Assembly (NCBI GenBank): GCA_016218635.1
Contig: JACRDJ010000160.1
Span: 1-10,268, forward strand
Reading direction: 5' to 3'
Origin: Candidatus Iainarchaeum sp.
GTDB taxonomy: Archaea > Iainarchaeota > Iainarchaeia > Iainarchaeales > JAFGBZ01
DNA: 10,268 bases
The notes under the pieces: model-generated
Told to the model about the DNA's origin: nothing
The model's input: only the letters and a program-made list of their open reading frames with translations
The model's database searches: none
Part shown: positions 1 to 6,598 of the stretch, in pieces
Position numbering within the stretch: the first letter of the stretch is position 1
How the letters are laid out: each line of letters opens with the position of its first letter
Translations under genes and position numbers: made by a program

Positions 1-1215
1 AATGCGGTAAACCTGGTTTTCATCAAATGCCTTCCGGATGACGGACTGAATGTGGTTGGAGGATTTAAGGTCATGGCCGAACGGTTTTTCAAAGACCACC
101 TTGACGGGGCAGCCGTTTTCCTGGTCAAGCTGCTGGTCCTTGATTTCGGCAATGATGCGGTCAAAGAACCGGTAGTCGGTGGCCAGATAGAATATGCGCT
201 GCGAGCAGCGGGTTTTTTCGGTGGCAGCCAGTTTGGCGGCCAGTCCCTGCAGGAAGTTTTTTTTCGAGAAATCCGCTTCAAAGAACCCGATGTTGAGTTC
301 GGCCGGAATGGGCGCCCGGATTCCGCTTTGAATGAATTGCCGGTAGTCCTCGTCGGAGAATTTCTCGCGGGCGGCGCCCAGAATGGATGAACCGGGACTT
401 ATTTTGTGGTCTTCGATGAGTTCCAGGATGGCCGGGAAAAGCTTTCGCCTGGCCAGGTCACCGGTTCCGCCCAGAATGATGAATGAAATCCTTTTTTTCT
501 TGGCCGAACCGGATTCCAGGTCGGTGAACACGAATGCGTGCGGGCAGTCATTGAGGAGTTTGGCCGGGCAGTCCCGGAACGGAACGGCGGGGTCCGAGAA
601 GTTGTCGAGCGCCTCGCGCTTGCGTTCGCCGGAAATGAATGCCAGAACGGTGTGCGCTTCCCGAAGCAATGAAAGGGATGCGCTCATGCGGTGAACGGGC
701 AGCTTGGGGGAATTGTCAAACGAGAAAAATTCCTTGGGTTTGTGTTCCAGGGAAGGATGCTGGGGGAACAGGGATGCCACGTGGCCGTCTTCGCCCACGC
801 CGAGCAGGATGACGTCGAATTTTCCGCCGAATTTCCTGAACTCCTCGTTGTATTTACGGATGCCTTCATCGCGGAGGTGCGGCTGAATAATGAATGGGTG
901 CACGTTCCTGGGGGAGAGTTTTTTTTCTTTAATGAGTTTTCCGATGAAGCTTTCCTGGGCCAGGCGGAAGTTGCTGTCAATGTGGTTTAAGGGAACCATC
1001 CGTTCGTCCACCATGAAGAGATGAACCTTGTTCCATTCCGCAAATTCGGTTCTGGCCAGGAGCGCGAAGAGTTTCTGAATGGAGGTTCCGCCCGGAATGC
1101 CGAGCACGGCGAATGGTTTTTTTTGCAGGGTGCTTTGAATGGCATTCAGGAGCGTGTCGGCGGCTTTTTTGGCCAGTTCGTCTGGATTCCTGCTGAAAAT
1201 AATCTGGGTGGGCAT
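1..1215 (-). CDS. 6-phosphogluconolactonase / glucose-6-phosphate dehydrogenase fusion protein (3' end outside window)
   Basis: One uninterrupted frame of 405 visible codons carries two enzymes of the oxidative pentose phosphate pathway. Residues 1 to about 232 are a lactonase (DevB/Pgl type, hydrolyses 6-phosphogluconolactone), with the sugar-phosphate loop PGGTS at 41-45, VDERMVP at 69-75 with DSNF near 80-83, and the signature GVGEDGHVASLFP at 139-151. After a short linker rich in Ser and Lys (about 235-242), glucose-6-phosphate dehydrogenase begins: Rossmann motif GGTGDLARRK at 249-258 and EKPFGHDL at 376-383. The frame runs off the window at QVYRI, exactly where the family's catalytic RIDHYLGKE motif should follow, so the remaining roughly 300 residues of G6PD lie outside. 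The ATG is preceded by GGAG (about 1226-1229) and lies 16 nt after the dehydrogenase stop, so the two genes are probably one transcript. The stand-alone lactonase is normally about 230-250 aa, so the first domain is full length. Domain identities are secure; the fusion rests on a continuous frame with no stop. Confidence 0.93.
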   Translation of the reverse strand, partial: MPTQIIFSRNPDELAKKAADTLLNAIQSTLQKKPFAVLGIPGGTSIQKLFALLARTEFAEWNKVHLFMVDERMVPLNHIDSNFRLAQESFIGKLIKEKKLSPRNVHPFIIQPHLRDEGIRKYNEEFRKFGGKFDVILLGVGEDGHVASLFPQHPSLEHKPKEFFSFDNSPKLPVHRMSASLSLLREAHTVLAFISGERKREALDNFSDPAVPFRDCPAKLLNDCPHAFVFTDLESGSAKKKRISFIILGGTGDLARRKLFPAILELIEDHKISPGSSILGAAREKFSDEDYRQFIQSGIRAPIPAELNIGFFEADFSKKNFLQGLAAKLAATEKTRCSQRIFYLATDYRFFDRIIAEIKDQQLDQENGCPVKVVFEKPFGHDLKSSNHIQSVIRKAFDENQVYRI

Positions 1216-1231
1216 GGGGTGTTTCTCCGGA

Positions 1232-2143
1232 TTATTTTGGACCGGTCTTGGTGTTGGTGTGGCCCCCGAAACCATACCGCAGGGCGGAGACTACCTTGCC
1301 TCCATAGGGTGCCTGCTGGAAGGAGCGGAAACGGGAAAGGAGTGAAAGCGTGATGACGGGCGCGGGCACCCCAAGCTCCAGCGCGGTGTCCACCGTCCAT
1401 TTGCCTTCCCCGGAGTGTCCCATCACGTGCGAGAATTCCTTCAGCGAGGGGTCTTTGCGGAATGCTTCCTCCATTAATTCCATCAGCCATCCGCGGATGA
1501 CGGACCCATGATTCCATACGCGGGCGATGGCTTTCTGATCCATGGCCGGGTCGTATTCATGAATGATTTCAAACCCTTCTCCGATGGCGGCCAGCATGCC
1601 GTACTCGATTCCGTTGTGGACCATTTTCACGAAGTGACCGCTTCCGCTTTTTCCGCAGTACGCATATCCCTCGGGAACGCTGATGTCTTTGAATAAGGGT
1701 TCCAGTTTTCGGAATGTTTCTTTTTTTCCGCCGATCATGAGGCAGGCTCCGTTGCGGGCTCCGGTGAGTCCGCCGGAGGTTCCGATGTCGAGGAATTCGA
1801 TTCCTTTGGCCTCCAGTTTTTGGGCATTGGAAACGGAGTCCTTGTAATGCGAGTTTCCGCCGTCAATCACGGTGTCGCCCTTGGAGAGGAATGGGATGAG
1901 TTCGTTGATGATTTCCTGGGTGGCCGTTCCGGCCGTGATCATGAGCCAGATGACGCGGGAGCCGGGTTTTCCGGTGTTTTCCGCGAGTTCTTTAAGCGTT
2001 TTAACCGGAAGCGCCCCGTGTGATTTCATTTCCAGCGCTTTTTCGTACGTGCGGTTGAATACGATCACTTCATGGCGGTGATCCATTAAATTGAGCACGA
2101 GGTTTTTGCCCATTTTTCCGAGGCCCACAAATCCGATTTTCAT
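1232..2143 (-). CDS. gnd: 6-phosphogluconate dehydrogenase, decarboxylating, short (GndA/YqeC) form
   Basis: This gene encodes a 303-aa cytosolic enzyme that oxidatively decarboxylates 6-phosphogluconate to ribulose-5-phosphate. The N-terminal Rossmann motif GLGKMG is at 7-12, and NRT at 30-32 at the end of the second strand favours NADP over NAD. IDGGNSHYKD lies at 93-102, GTSGG at 121-125 replaces the GVSGG of the long form, and KMVHNGIEYG at 173-182 holds the catalytic lysine (K173) and N177. The C-terminal FGGHTNTK tail (292-299) is typical of the short subfamily of about 300 aa, as opposed to the 470-aa form, so the protein is complete. It lies 26 nt downstream of the SMC gene and 16 nt upstream of the lactonase/G6PD fusion, which supplies its substrate. 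No convincing Shine-Dalgarno precedes the ATG, but an A/T box over the SMC stop codon suggests it may have its own leaderless promoter. Short-form enzymes are common in bacteria and also occur in haloarchaea, so bacterial origin by transfer is possible but not shown here. Confidence 0.95.
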   Translation of the reverse strand: MKIGFVGLGKMGKNLVLNLMDHRHEVIVFNRTYEKALEMKSHGALPVKTLKELAENTGKPGSRVIWLMITAGTATQEIINELIPFLSKGDTVIDGGNSHYKDSVSNAQKLEAKGIEFLDIGTSGGLTGARNGACLMIGGKKETFRKLEPLFKDISVPEGYAYCGKSGSGHFVKMVHNGIEYGMLAAIGEGFEIIHEYDPAMDQKAIARVWNHGSVIRGWLMELMEEAFRKDPSLKEFSHVMGHSGEGKWTVDTALELGVPAPVITLSLLSRFRSFQQAPYGGKVVSALRYGFGGHTNTKTGPK

Positions 2144-2167
2144 GCGTATGCCCTATAAGCGGGAAGT

Positions 2168-2176
2168 GTTTAATTA
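2168..2176 (-). promoter_or_regulatory. Possible internal TATA box for the gnd gene
   Basis: TAATTAAAC on the minus strand overlaps the SMC stop codon and is centred about 29 nt before the gnd ATG. This is the spacing seen at the other candidate leaderless starts here. It would let gnd and the fusion gene be transcribed apart from SMC. A stop-codon region is A/T-rich anyway, so chance is a real alternative. Confidence 0.3.
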
Positions 2177-5100
2177 GCTTTCTGCGGGTCTTGCGGGTTG
2201 TTTGGCGGGGAAGCGGTTTCCGGGAGTTTTCCTTTCAGCCGTAATCCGATGACGGAGCTTTTTTCCTTGTTGAGTGCCACTCCGATGAGCTGGTCGGCGA
2301 ATTTGATGACGTTGTCGTTGTGCGTGATGGAAATGAACTGGGAGTGATGCGAGATTTCCTGCACGAGGCGGGCCACTTTCATGGAGTTTTCCTTGTCCAG
2401 GGCCGCATCCACTTCATCCAGAATATAGAATGGGGCGGGGCGGAATGACTGCAATGCGAACAGGAATGCCAGGGCGGTGAGGGATTTTTCCCCGCTGCTC
2501 ATGGAGTCGAGGTTTTTGACCTGGTCTCCCTTGTATTGAGCCAAAATGAGGAGGCCGCCTTCGAGGGGGTTGACGGAGTCGCTGAGTTCCAGGTTGCCGG
2601 TTCCCTCAAAGAATGCCGAATAAAACTGCCTGAATTTTTCGTTGACTTTATTGAAGCATTCAATGAATATGTTCATTTTTTTGACGTCGATTTTGTCAAT
2701 CATTTCCTGCACGGCCAGGCGTTCCTCGTCGAGTTTGGCGGCTTTTTCCTTGACTTCCTGCACTTCTTTTTCGTAGGTGGAGAAATCCTCCAGTGCCCGC
2801 ATGTTGATGGCGCCCATTTTCTGGATTTCTTTCTCAATGGTTCCGATGCGGGTACGCATTTCGGGCGGGTGCGCGGGCATCAGCAACTGAACGCCTTTAT
2901 AGGGCTCGAATTCATGCTCCAGGTCGGTGACACGGACTTCGTTGCGGGACTGGGAGAGATTAAGCTCATTGATTTCTTTCTCGGCGGAATTGATTTTCAT
3001 TTCGGTTTCTTTCTGTTTTTCCTCCAGGTTGGCGAGTTTGGCGGACAGGCGCTGTTTTTCCTCTTCAAGCCCGCGGGTGGCCAGGACCTCTTTTTCATAG
3101 GCTTGTTCGCGTTCGCTCAGCTCGCCGGAGAGTTCCTGAATCTGGGAGTGAGTGCGGGTTATTTCTCCTTCCAGGGCTTCTGTTTCGCGGGATAATTCCT
3201 TTTTTTCCTGCTCAATCTGGCGTTCTTCCTGTCCGATGCCAGATTCCATCTGGCTTTCAAGCTGGGTGAGCTGGTTGCGCTGCTCTTCCCGTTTTGCGGA
3301 GAGTTCGTTGAACCGGGTCATGAGTTCGTTGAGTTCGGTCAGGCTGACGTCCTGGCGGGCCTGCACGGTTTTTTCCTCTATGGCAGCGGCCTGCACCTGC
3401 AGGGAACGAATGGTTTCCTGGATTTGTTTCTCCCGGCGGCGCAGTTCAGCCAGTACTGGGGGTTCGCCGGACGAAGGAATAGTCCGCAGGCGCTGCTCGG
3501 TTTCATTCAGTGCATGTTCGAGGTGGGCATATGCATTCAGCTGGAATGTAAGATGGTTCATGCGGTCAAATTGGGCCTGAGTGCCTGCTTTTTCTTCCCG
3601 TAATTGCGTGAGCTGGGTTCCAATGGTTGTCAACTGGCCGGAAAGACGGCCGGCTTCCAAGTCCTTTTTCTGGCGCAGGGAATTCTTTTTTTCCGCATTC
3701 AGCGGGCTTTCGCATACCGGGCATCCACTTTGGGCGTCAGAAAGCGCCTTGGATTCGGATTGAATGCTTTCCTGGCGGGCCGCCAGCGTGCTTTGCTGGT
3801 GAAGGGCCGCTTCGATGCGGGAGTGGATGGTTTCCAGAAGCTGGGCGGGATTTTTCTGTTTAAGGGGGGCAAGTTCGGAGGTCAGACGGGTTTGTTCCTG
3901 CATTTGAGTCTTAATGCGCTGTTTTTCTTCTTCGAGTTCCTGGCGGCGTTTGAGGTTGGTTTCCGTTTCTTTTTCAGCCACCTTGAGGGCTGCCACGGTC
4001 CGGTGAAGTTCTTCTCTTCGTTCTGTGAGGGCGGTTACGAGTTCGCGGTGTTTTTCTTCCTCGGAATGAATGGCGGTGAGTTTTTCCCTGGATTTGAGCG
4101 TGCGCTGGTCAATGGCATCCTTGACCGGGCCGTATTCGAGGTTAATTTTGGCCAGGGAAGCGCGCAGAAGCTCGGTTTTTTCCGCATTCTGCCTGCGTTT
4201 TTCGGAAATGTTTTGCTCCCGCTGGTTCAGCATGGCCAGTTTGGAGGTTTTGCGTTCTTTTTCCTGCTGTTTTCCCTGCAGGGATTCCTGCAGGAATCCT
4301 TTTTTGGCCTTCAGTTCCTCTACCGTCCGGCCCAGTTCCGCAAACGTTTTCTGACTGCTTTGCAGGAGTTGCTGGATGGTTTCCTCGAGTTTGAGGTCGG
4401 TTTCCGTAATCCTTTTTCCGAGTTCATCCTTTTCGTTTCCCAGCCGGCCCGTTTTCTCGTGCAGTTCCTGGCGCCGGCGTTCAAACCCGGCCAGTTCCGT
4501 ACGCAGGCGGTTGAGTTCCTCCGCAATCAGGGTGGCCTTGCACTGGGTGAGTTCGGCCTGCAGCTGATTGAAGCGAAGCGCAAGATCGCGTTCGCGCAGA
4601 AGCTGGGCCAGATAATTTTCGCGTTCACTCATGATGAGGCGGACTTCCCGCACCCGTTGTTCAACGGTGGCCAGCTTGGCGAGCGCTTCCTCTTTTTTTT
4701 CCTCAAACTCGCTTAATCCGGCGGCTTCCTCAATCATTCCCCTTCGCTGGCGGGCATTCATCTGGATGACGCGGGTAATGTCTCCCTGGACCACCACGTT
4801 GTGACCGGAAGGATCAATGCCCATGGAGCCCAGCAGTTCGGACACTTCGCTCAGGGTTCTTTTCTTTCCGTCCAGGCGGTACGTGGAATTCCCTTCTCCG
4901 TTGATGGCGCGGGCAATCGTCCACTCCTTTTCGCTGTCTTTGAGGTCAATTTCGACCTTGGCTTCCCCGTCCTCAGCATCATGGTTCACCAGCTCCGCCA
5001 GCCGGGAAACCCGGAGCGTTTTCAGCGAGGTGGCCCCGGTTACGAACAGGATGGCATCCAGAATGTTTGACTTTCCGGAGGCATTGGCGCCTGCCACGGC

Positions 5101-5184
5101 CGTAAACCCTTCATGAAGCGGAATGTCGGCCTTCCGGAATGACTTGAAATTCTTCATCCGGAGACGGACAATTTTGACTACCAT
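2170..5184 (-). CDS. smc: SMC-family chromosome ATPase with a Rad50-like zinc hook instead of a hinge
   Basis: This 1004-aa protein is a member of the chromosome-organising ABC ATPases. The N-terminal head has Walker A GANASGKS (32-39), the R-loop arginine near 58, Q-loop VVQGDIT (131-137) and the SMC-typical stretch around 145-165 with RRGMIEEAAGLSEFEEKK. The C-terminal head has signature MSSGEKSLTALAF (895-907), Walker B YILDEVD (920-926; D923, E924), D-loop around D930 and switch histidine H955. Between them lie two long Gln/Glu/Lys/Arg-rich coiled coils (about 170-485 and 495-850). Canonical SMC proteins are about 1150-1200 aa with a globular hinge of about 150 aa at the middle; none is recognisable here. 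The midpoint is instead CPVC (C488, C491) in SGCPVCESPLNAEKK, which resembles the Zn hook of Rad50. The heads match SMC better than Rad50, so this reads as an SMC-type head with a Rad50-type apex. No kleisin or ScpB gene is visible nearby. The start is chosen because an A/T box lies about 28 nt upstream (leaderless) and the protein begins at the usual SMC N-terminus. Confidence 0.95.
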   Translation of the reverse strand: MVVKIVRLRMKNFKSFRKADIPLHEGFTAVAGANASGKSNILDAILFVTGATSLKTLRVSRLAELVNHDAEDGEAKVEIDLKDSEKEWTIARAINGEGNSTYRLDGKKRTLSEVSELLGSMGIDPSGHNVVVQGDITRVIQMNARQRRGMIEEAAGLSEFEEKKEEALAKLATVEQRVREVRLIMSERENYLAQLLRERDLALRFNQLQAELTQCKATLIAEELNRLRTELAGFERRRQELHEKTGRLGNEKDELGKRITETDLKLEETIQQLLQSSQKTFAELGRTVEELKAKKGFLQESLQGKQQEKERKTSKLAMLNQREQNISEKRRQNAEKTELLRASLAKINLEYGPVKDAIDQRTLKSREKLTAIHSEEEKHRELVTALTERREELHRTVAALKVAEKETETNLKRRQELEEEKQRIKTQMQEQTRLTSELAPLKQKNPAQLLETIHSRIEAALHQQSTLAARQESIQSESKALSDAQSGCPVCESPLNAEKKNSLRQKKDLEAGRLSGQLTTIGTQLTQLREEKAGTQAQFDRMNHLTFQLNAYAHLEHALNETEQRLRTIPSSGEPPVLAELRRREKQIQETIRSLQVQAAAIEEKTVQARQDVSLTELNELMTRFNELSAKREEQRNQLTQLESQMESGIGQEERQIEQEKKELSRETEALEGEITRTHSQIQELSGELSEREQAYEKEVLATRGLEEEKQRLSAKLANLEEKQKETEMKINSAEKEINELNLSQSRNEVRVTDLEHEFEPYKGVQLLMPAHPPEMRTRIGTIEKEIQKMGAINMRALEDFSTYEKEVQEVKEKAAKLDEERLAVQEMIDKIDVKKMNIFIECFNKVNEKFRQFYSAFFEGTGNLELSDSVNPLEGGLLILAQYKGDQVKNLDSMSSGEKSLTALAFLFALQSFRPAPFYILDEVDAALDKENSMKVARLVQEISHHSQFISITHNDNVIKFADQLIGVALNKEKSSVIGLRLKGKLPETASPPNNPQDPQKAN
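3712..3723 (-). other. CPVC zinc-hook codons at the middle of the SMC coding region
   Basis: Reading on the minus strand, the two cysteine codons are TGC at 3723-3721 and TGC at 3714-3712, giving Cys488-Pro-Val-Cys491 of the SMC protein. In Rad50, two such CxxC motifs from two molecules clamp one zinc ion and join the coiled-coil tips. The position, 14 residues from the exact centre of the 1004-aa chain, with heptad-like coil on both sides, fits an apex hook. Confidence 0.85.
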
Positions 5185-5207
5185 GTGGTTTCACTGAAGA
5201 AACAAAC

Positions 5208-5216
5208 TATTAAAAA
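5208..5216 (-). promoter_or_regulatory. Candidate TATA box for the SMC gene (leaderless)
   Basis: TTTTTAATA on the minus strand is centred about 28 nt before the SMC ATG, which would place the transcript start at or next to the start codon. Only a weak GTGA lies upstream of the ATG, which agrees with leaderless translation. Confidence 0.45.
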
Positions 5217-5290
5217 TCCTAATAAAGCACTCCCGAATGGTTTGCTTTTCTAATAAAACATTTTTATTTAGGAGAAAACTAATTATTAAA

Positions 5291-5298
5291 GTATAAAT
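5291..5298 (+). promoter_or_regulatory. Candidate TATA box for the beta-barrel gene
   Basis: GTATAAAT is centred about 44 nt before the ATG at 5339. Transcription would start near 5320, leaving a leader of about 20 nt that just contains the strong ribosome site GAGGTGA (5328-5334). This region (5185-5338) is the most A/T-rich part of the window and separates two divergent genes. Confidence 0.5.
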
Positions 5299-5327
5299 TT
5301 TTTTTCTTAAAAAAAAAGGGAGAAAAA

Positions 5328-5334
5328 GAGGTGA
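5328..5334 (+). promoter_or_regulatory. Strong Shine-Dalgarno site GAGGTGA
   Basis: GAGGTGA lies 4 nt before the ATG at 5339. It fixes this start and sets the gene apart from its neighbours, most of which appear leaderless. It suggests high expression. Confidence 0.7.
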
Positions 5335-5338
5335 AAAA

Positions 5339-5677
5339 ATGAGTCTGTCTTCGCTTACATTCGGTAACAATGGGGCTGGTTTCACGAATAAAGCCTATTT
5401 CCAGGGAACCGTCCTGGGGGCTAAAGCAGCCAAAATCAAGGTAAAGAAGGCCTGCAAGTTCTTTAACTGCGATGACCTCTACCTGATCGGGGAAGTCATG
5501 TCCGGAACGGTGGCCGAATCCATGAAGGGCCAGTTCAAGGGCGCACCCATTCAGATTACCCAGGTTGAATCCAAGGCCGGAAACAAGGCTTTGAAAGGAT
5601 ACCTGGCCGGCTTTCTGGTAAGCGGACTCACCGAAGAAATGGTTCAGTCCGGCGACGAAGTGGAAGTACAGTTCTAG
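5339..5677 (+). CDS. Small EF-Tu domain-II-like beta-barrel protein
   Basis: This 112-aa soluble protein has no GTPase domain. Residues about 46-112 have the pattern of the second (beta-barrel) domain of translational GTPases such as EF-Tu: a strand ending in IGEVMSGTV (50-58), a short turn with KGAPIQITQVES (68-79), and a closing AGFLVSGLTEEMVQSGDEVEV (90-110) that matches the 'G--v---l-----GD-v' rhythm of that fold. The first 20 residues are Ser/Gly/Asn-rich and probably flexible; 25-42 is Lys/Ala-rich and basic. In translation factors this barrel contacts tRNA or the ribosome, so a role in translation or RNA binding is a reasonable guess, but no function can be assigned. It has its own A/T box and the best ribosome site of the window, suggesting strong expression. 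The two-TM gene follows after 36 nt. L35Ae, another small archaeal barrel protein, was considered, but its conserved motifs are missing. Confidence 0.85.
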   Translation: MSLSSLTFGNNGAGFTNKAYFQGTVLGAKAAKIKVKKACKFFNCDDLYLIGEVMSGTVAESMKGQFKGAPIQITQVESKAGNKALKGYLAGFLVSGLTEEMVQSGDEVEVQF

Positions 5678-5689
5678 CTGTCCTTCCCC

Positions 5690-5706
5690 TTTTTTTCCCC
5701 CTTTTT
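5690..5706 (+). terminator. Pyrimidine/oligo-T tract, possible archaeal terminator
   Basis: T7 and T5 runs separated by five C residues follow the barrel gene's stop codon by about 12 nt. Archaeal RNA polymerase stops at T-runs without a hairpin. However, the next gene starts 7 nt later and has no visible promoter of its own, so any termination is likely partial. Confidence 0.35.
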
Positions 5707-5713
5707 ATCAATT

Positions 5714-5983
5714 ATGCCCTCCTTGGATGAACTTCAAACCCAGATTGACTCTATTGTTCGCCGAAACCAGGCCGTTGAATCCGACAAAGCCTGGGAAACC
5801 AGCCTCTTCCGCCGGTTCACCCTCACCCTCTTCACCTATCTCTCCGTAGCCATCTATTTCCAGTTCATTCAGGTACCCAACCCCTGGCTGAACGCCATCG
5901 TTCCCGCACTCGGATTCATGCTCTCCACCCTCACGCTCCCCTTCCTCAAAGAATGGTGGGTGAAAAACCGGTACCGGAAATAG
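5714..5983 (+). CDS. Small two-TM membrane protein of unknown function
   Basis: This is an 89-residue protein with a short polar N-terminal helix (about 1-30, with AWETSLFRR at 26-34) and two predicted membrane helices (about 35-54 and 58-78) joined by a tight VPNPW turn. It ends in a very basic tail (KEWWVKNRYRK). The small loop and basic ends predict that both termini face the cytoplasm. The layout, including ALGFMLSTLTLPFLKEWW, resembles short uncharacterised proteins of two membrane spans that I have the impression occur in small-genome archaea and bacteria; I cannot name the family. There is no Shine-Dalgarno and no A/T box at the leaderless distance, so it is probably transcribed from the barrel gene 36 nt upstream. 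Its function is unknown. Confidence 0.8.
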   Translation: MPSLDELQTQIDSIVRRNQAVESDKAWETSLFRRFTLTLFTYLSVAIYFQFIQVPNPWLNAIVPALGFMLSTLTLPFLKEWWVKNRYRK

Positions 5984-6017
5984 TTTGGTTTAAGGTCCGA
6001 TGGGGGGAAGAAGAACC

Positions 6018-6052
6018 GTTTGCAATTCGGAGGGTCCTCCCTGCTGCCAAAC
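6018..6052. terminator. Imperfect inverted repeat between convergent genes
   Basis: GTTTG (6018-6022) pairs with CAAAC (6048-6052), and GGAGG (6029-6033) with CCTCC (6036-6040), making a two-part hairpin in the 81-nt gap between the convergent two-TM and 147-aa genes. There is no long T-run next to it, so a terminator role is only suggested by position. Confidence 0.25.
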
Positions 6053-6064
6053 AATTCACGGGCG

Positions 6065-6508
6065 CTATAATTGAAAGAAACGCGCTCGGATGGAATCATC
6101 CGTGGCAAACACAACCGGTCCGGGGTGACTGACGGTTAATTTCCCGAATTCATATTCGTCTCCGTTTCGTTGGTAGACAAGATAGTATTCCCAGCTTTCG
6201 CCTGAACGCCGTTCCACGAGAACGGTGAGCGCATCCTGGGCTTGGCCATCGGACTCACGGATGCGTACGTCCCGGCCAAGAGCCACCGCATCTGCCTCGG
6301 AATAGACATTGCGGAATAAATCCAAAAGTCCCCGGATTACATCCTCCGTTTTTGGGTGCTCGGACTCCATCTGTTTGGCCACGTAAGTGATTTTTCCGGC
6401 TGCGTTCTGTACCATTGCGTATGGATACAATTCATGGTTTTTTTTCAGCAGGGCAATGCCCGCGTCAAACGCTTCCTGGGCGAGTTCTTGGAGTGATTCA
6501 GCGGGCAT
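6065..6508 (-). CDS. Conserved-type hypothetical protein, 147 aa
   Basis: This is a soluble alpha/beta protein without signal peptide or TM segment. An N-terminal helix (2-24) is followed by ELYPYAMVQNAAGKITYV (26-43), a helix around 54-70, AVALGRDVRIR (75-85) and a strand pair, DALTVLVER and SWEYYLVYQ (about 92-113). The order 'YPYAMV--G-I', helix, 'GRDVRI', 'QDALTV-VE-' recalls a widespread bacterial family of unknown function with an FYPFGAV-like motif; I make that link from memory and not from a search. The frame is open further upstream, to 6811, but that part lies opposite the cupin gene and is low-complexity basic sequence. The ATG at 6508 is preferred because an A/T box is centred 26 nt upstream; ATG 6526 is the alternative, giving six more residues. 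The neighbouring gene is a divergent cupin. Its function is unknown. Confidence 0.75.
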   Translation of the reverse strand: MPAESLQELAQEAFDAGIALLKKNHELYPYAMVQNAAGKITYVAKQMESEHPKTEDVIRGLLDLFRNVYSEADAVALGRDVRIRESDGQAQDALTVLVERRSGESWEYYLVYQRNGDEYEFGKLTVSHPGPVVFATDDSIRARFFQL

Positions 6509-6530
6509 GCATGTAGAAAGAAACATTCGG

Positions 6531-6538
6531 TTTTTAAG
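6531..6538 (-). promoter_or_regulatory. Candidate TATA box deciding the start of the 147-aa gene
   Basis: CTTAAAAA on the minus strand is centred about 26 nt before ATG 6508 but only about 8 nt before ATG 6526. If it is the promoter, the upstream ATG could not be in the transcript, so the shorter protein is the one made. Confidence 0.4.
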
Positions 6539-6598
6539 TTTTTCTTTGCTTAACCGCTGTCTTCCGTTTTTGTTCTTTCTTCGGCGTTGGTGGAAAGA

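Noticed and set aside
2536..3195. 219-codon plus-strand frame, Phe/Gly-rich
   Set aside because: It has the same cause as above: antisense to the SMC C-terminal half, with no ribosome site or promoter.
3604..4716. 370-codon open frame on the plus strand inside the SMC region
   Set aside because: It is antisense to SMC coiled-coil codons, extremely Phe-rich (reverse complement of Glu and Lys codons) and matches no fold; it is a shadow of the real gene.
2170..5184. Plain Rad50 as identity of the SMC gene
   Set aside because: The zinc hook fits Rad50, but both heads carry SMC-type motifs and no Mre11 gene is adjacent.
5339..5677. Ribosomal protein L35Ae as identity of the 112-aa barrel protein
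   Set aside because: The size and barrel nature fit, but the typical L35Ae motifs (such as a conserved GNKG segment and basic RNA-binding start) are not present; the EF-Tu domain-II pattern fits better.
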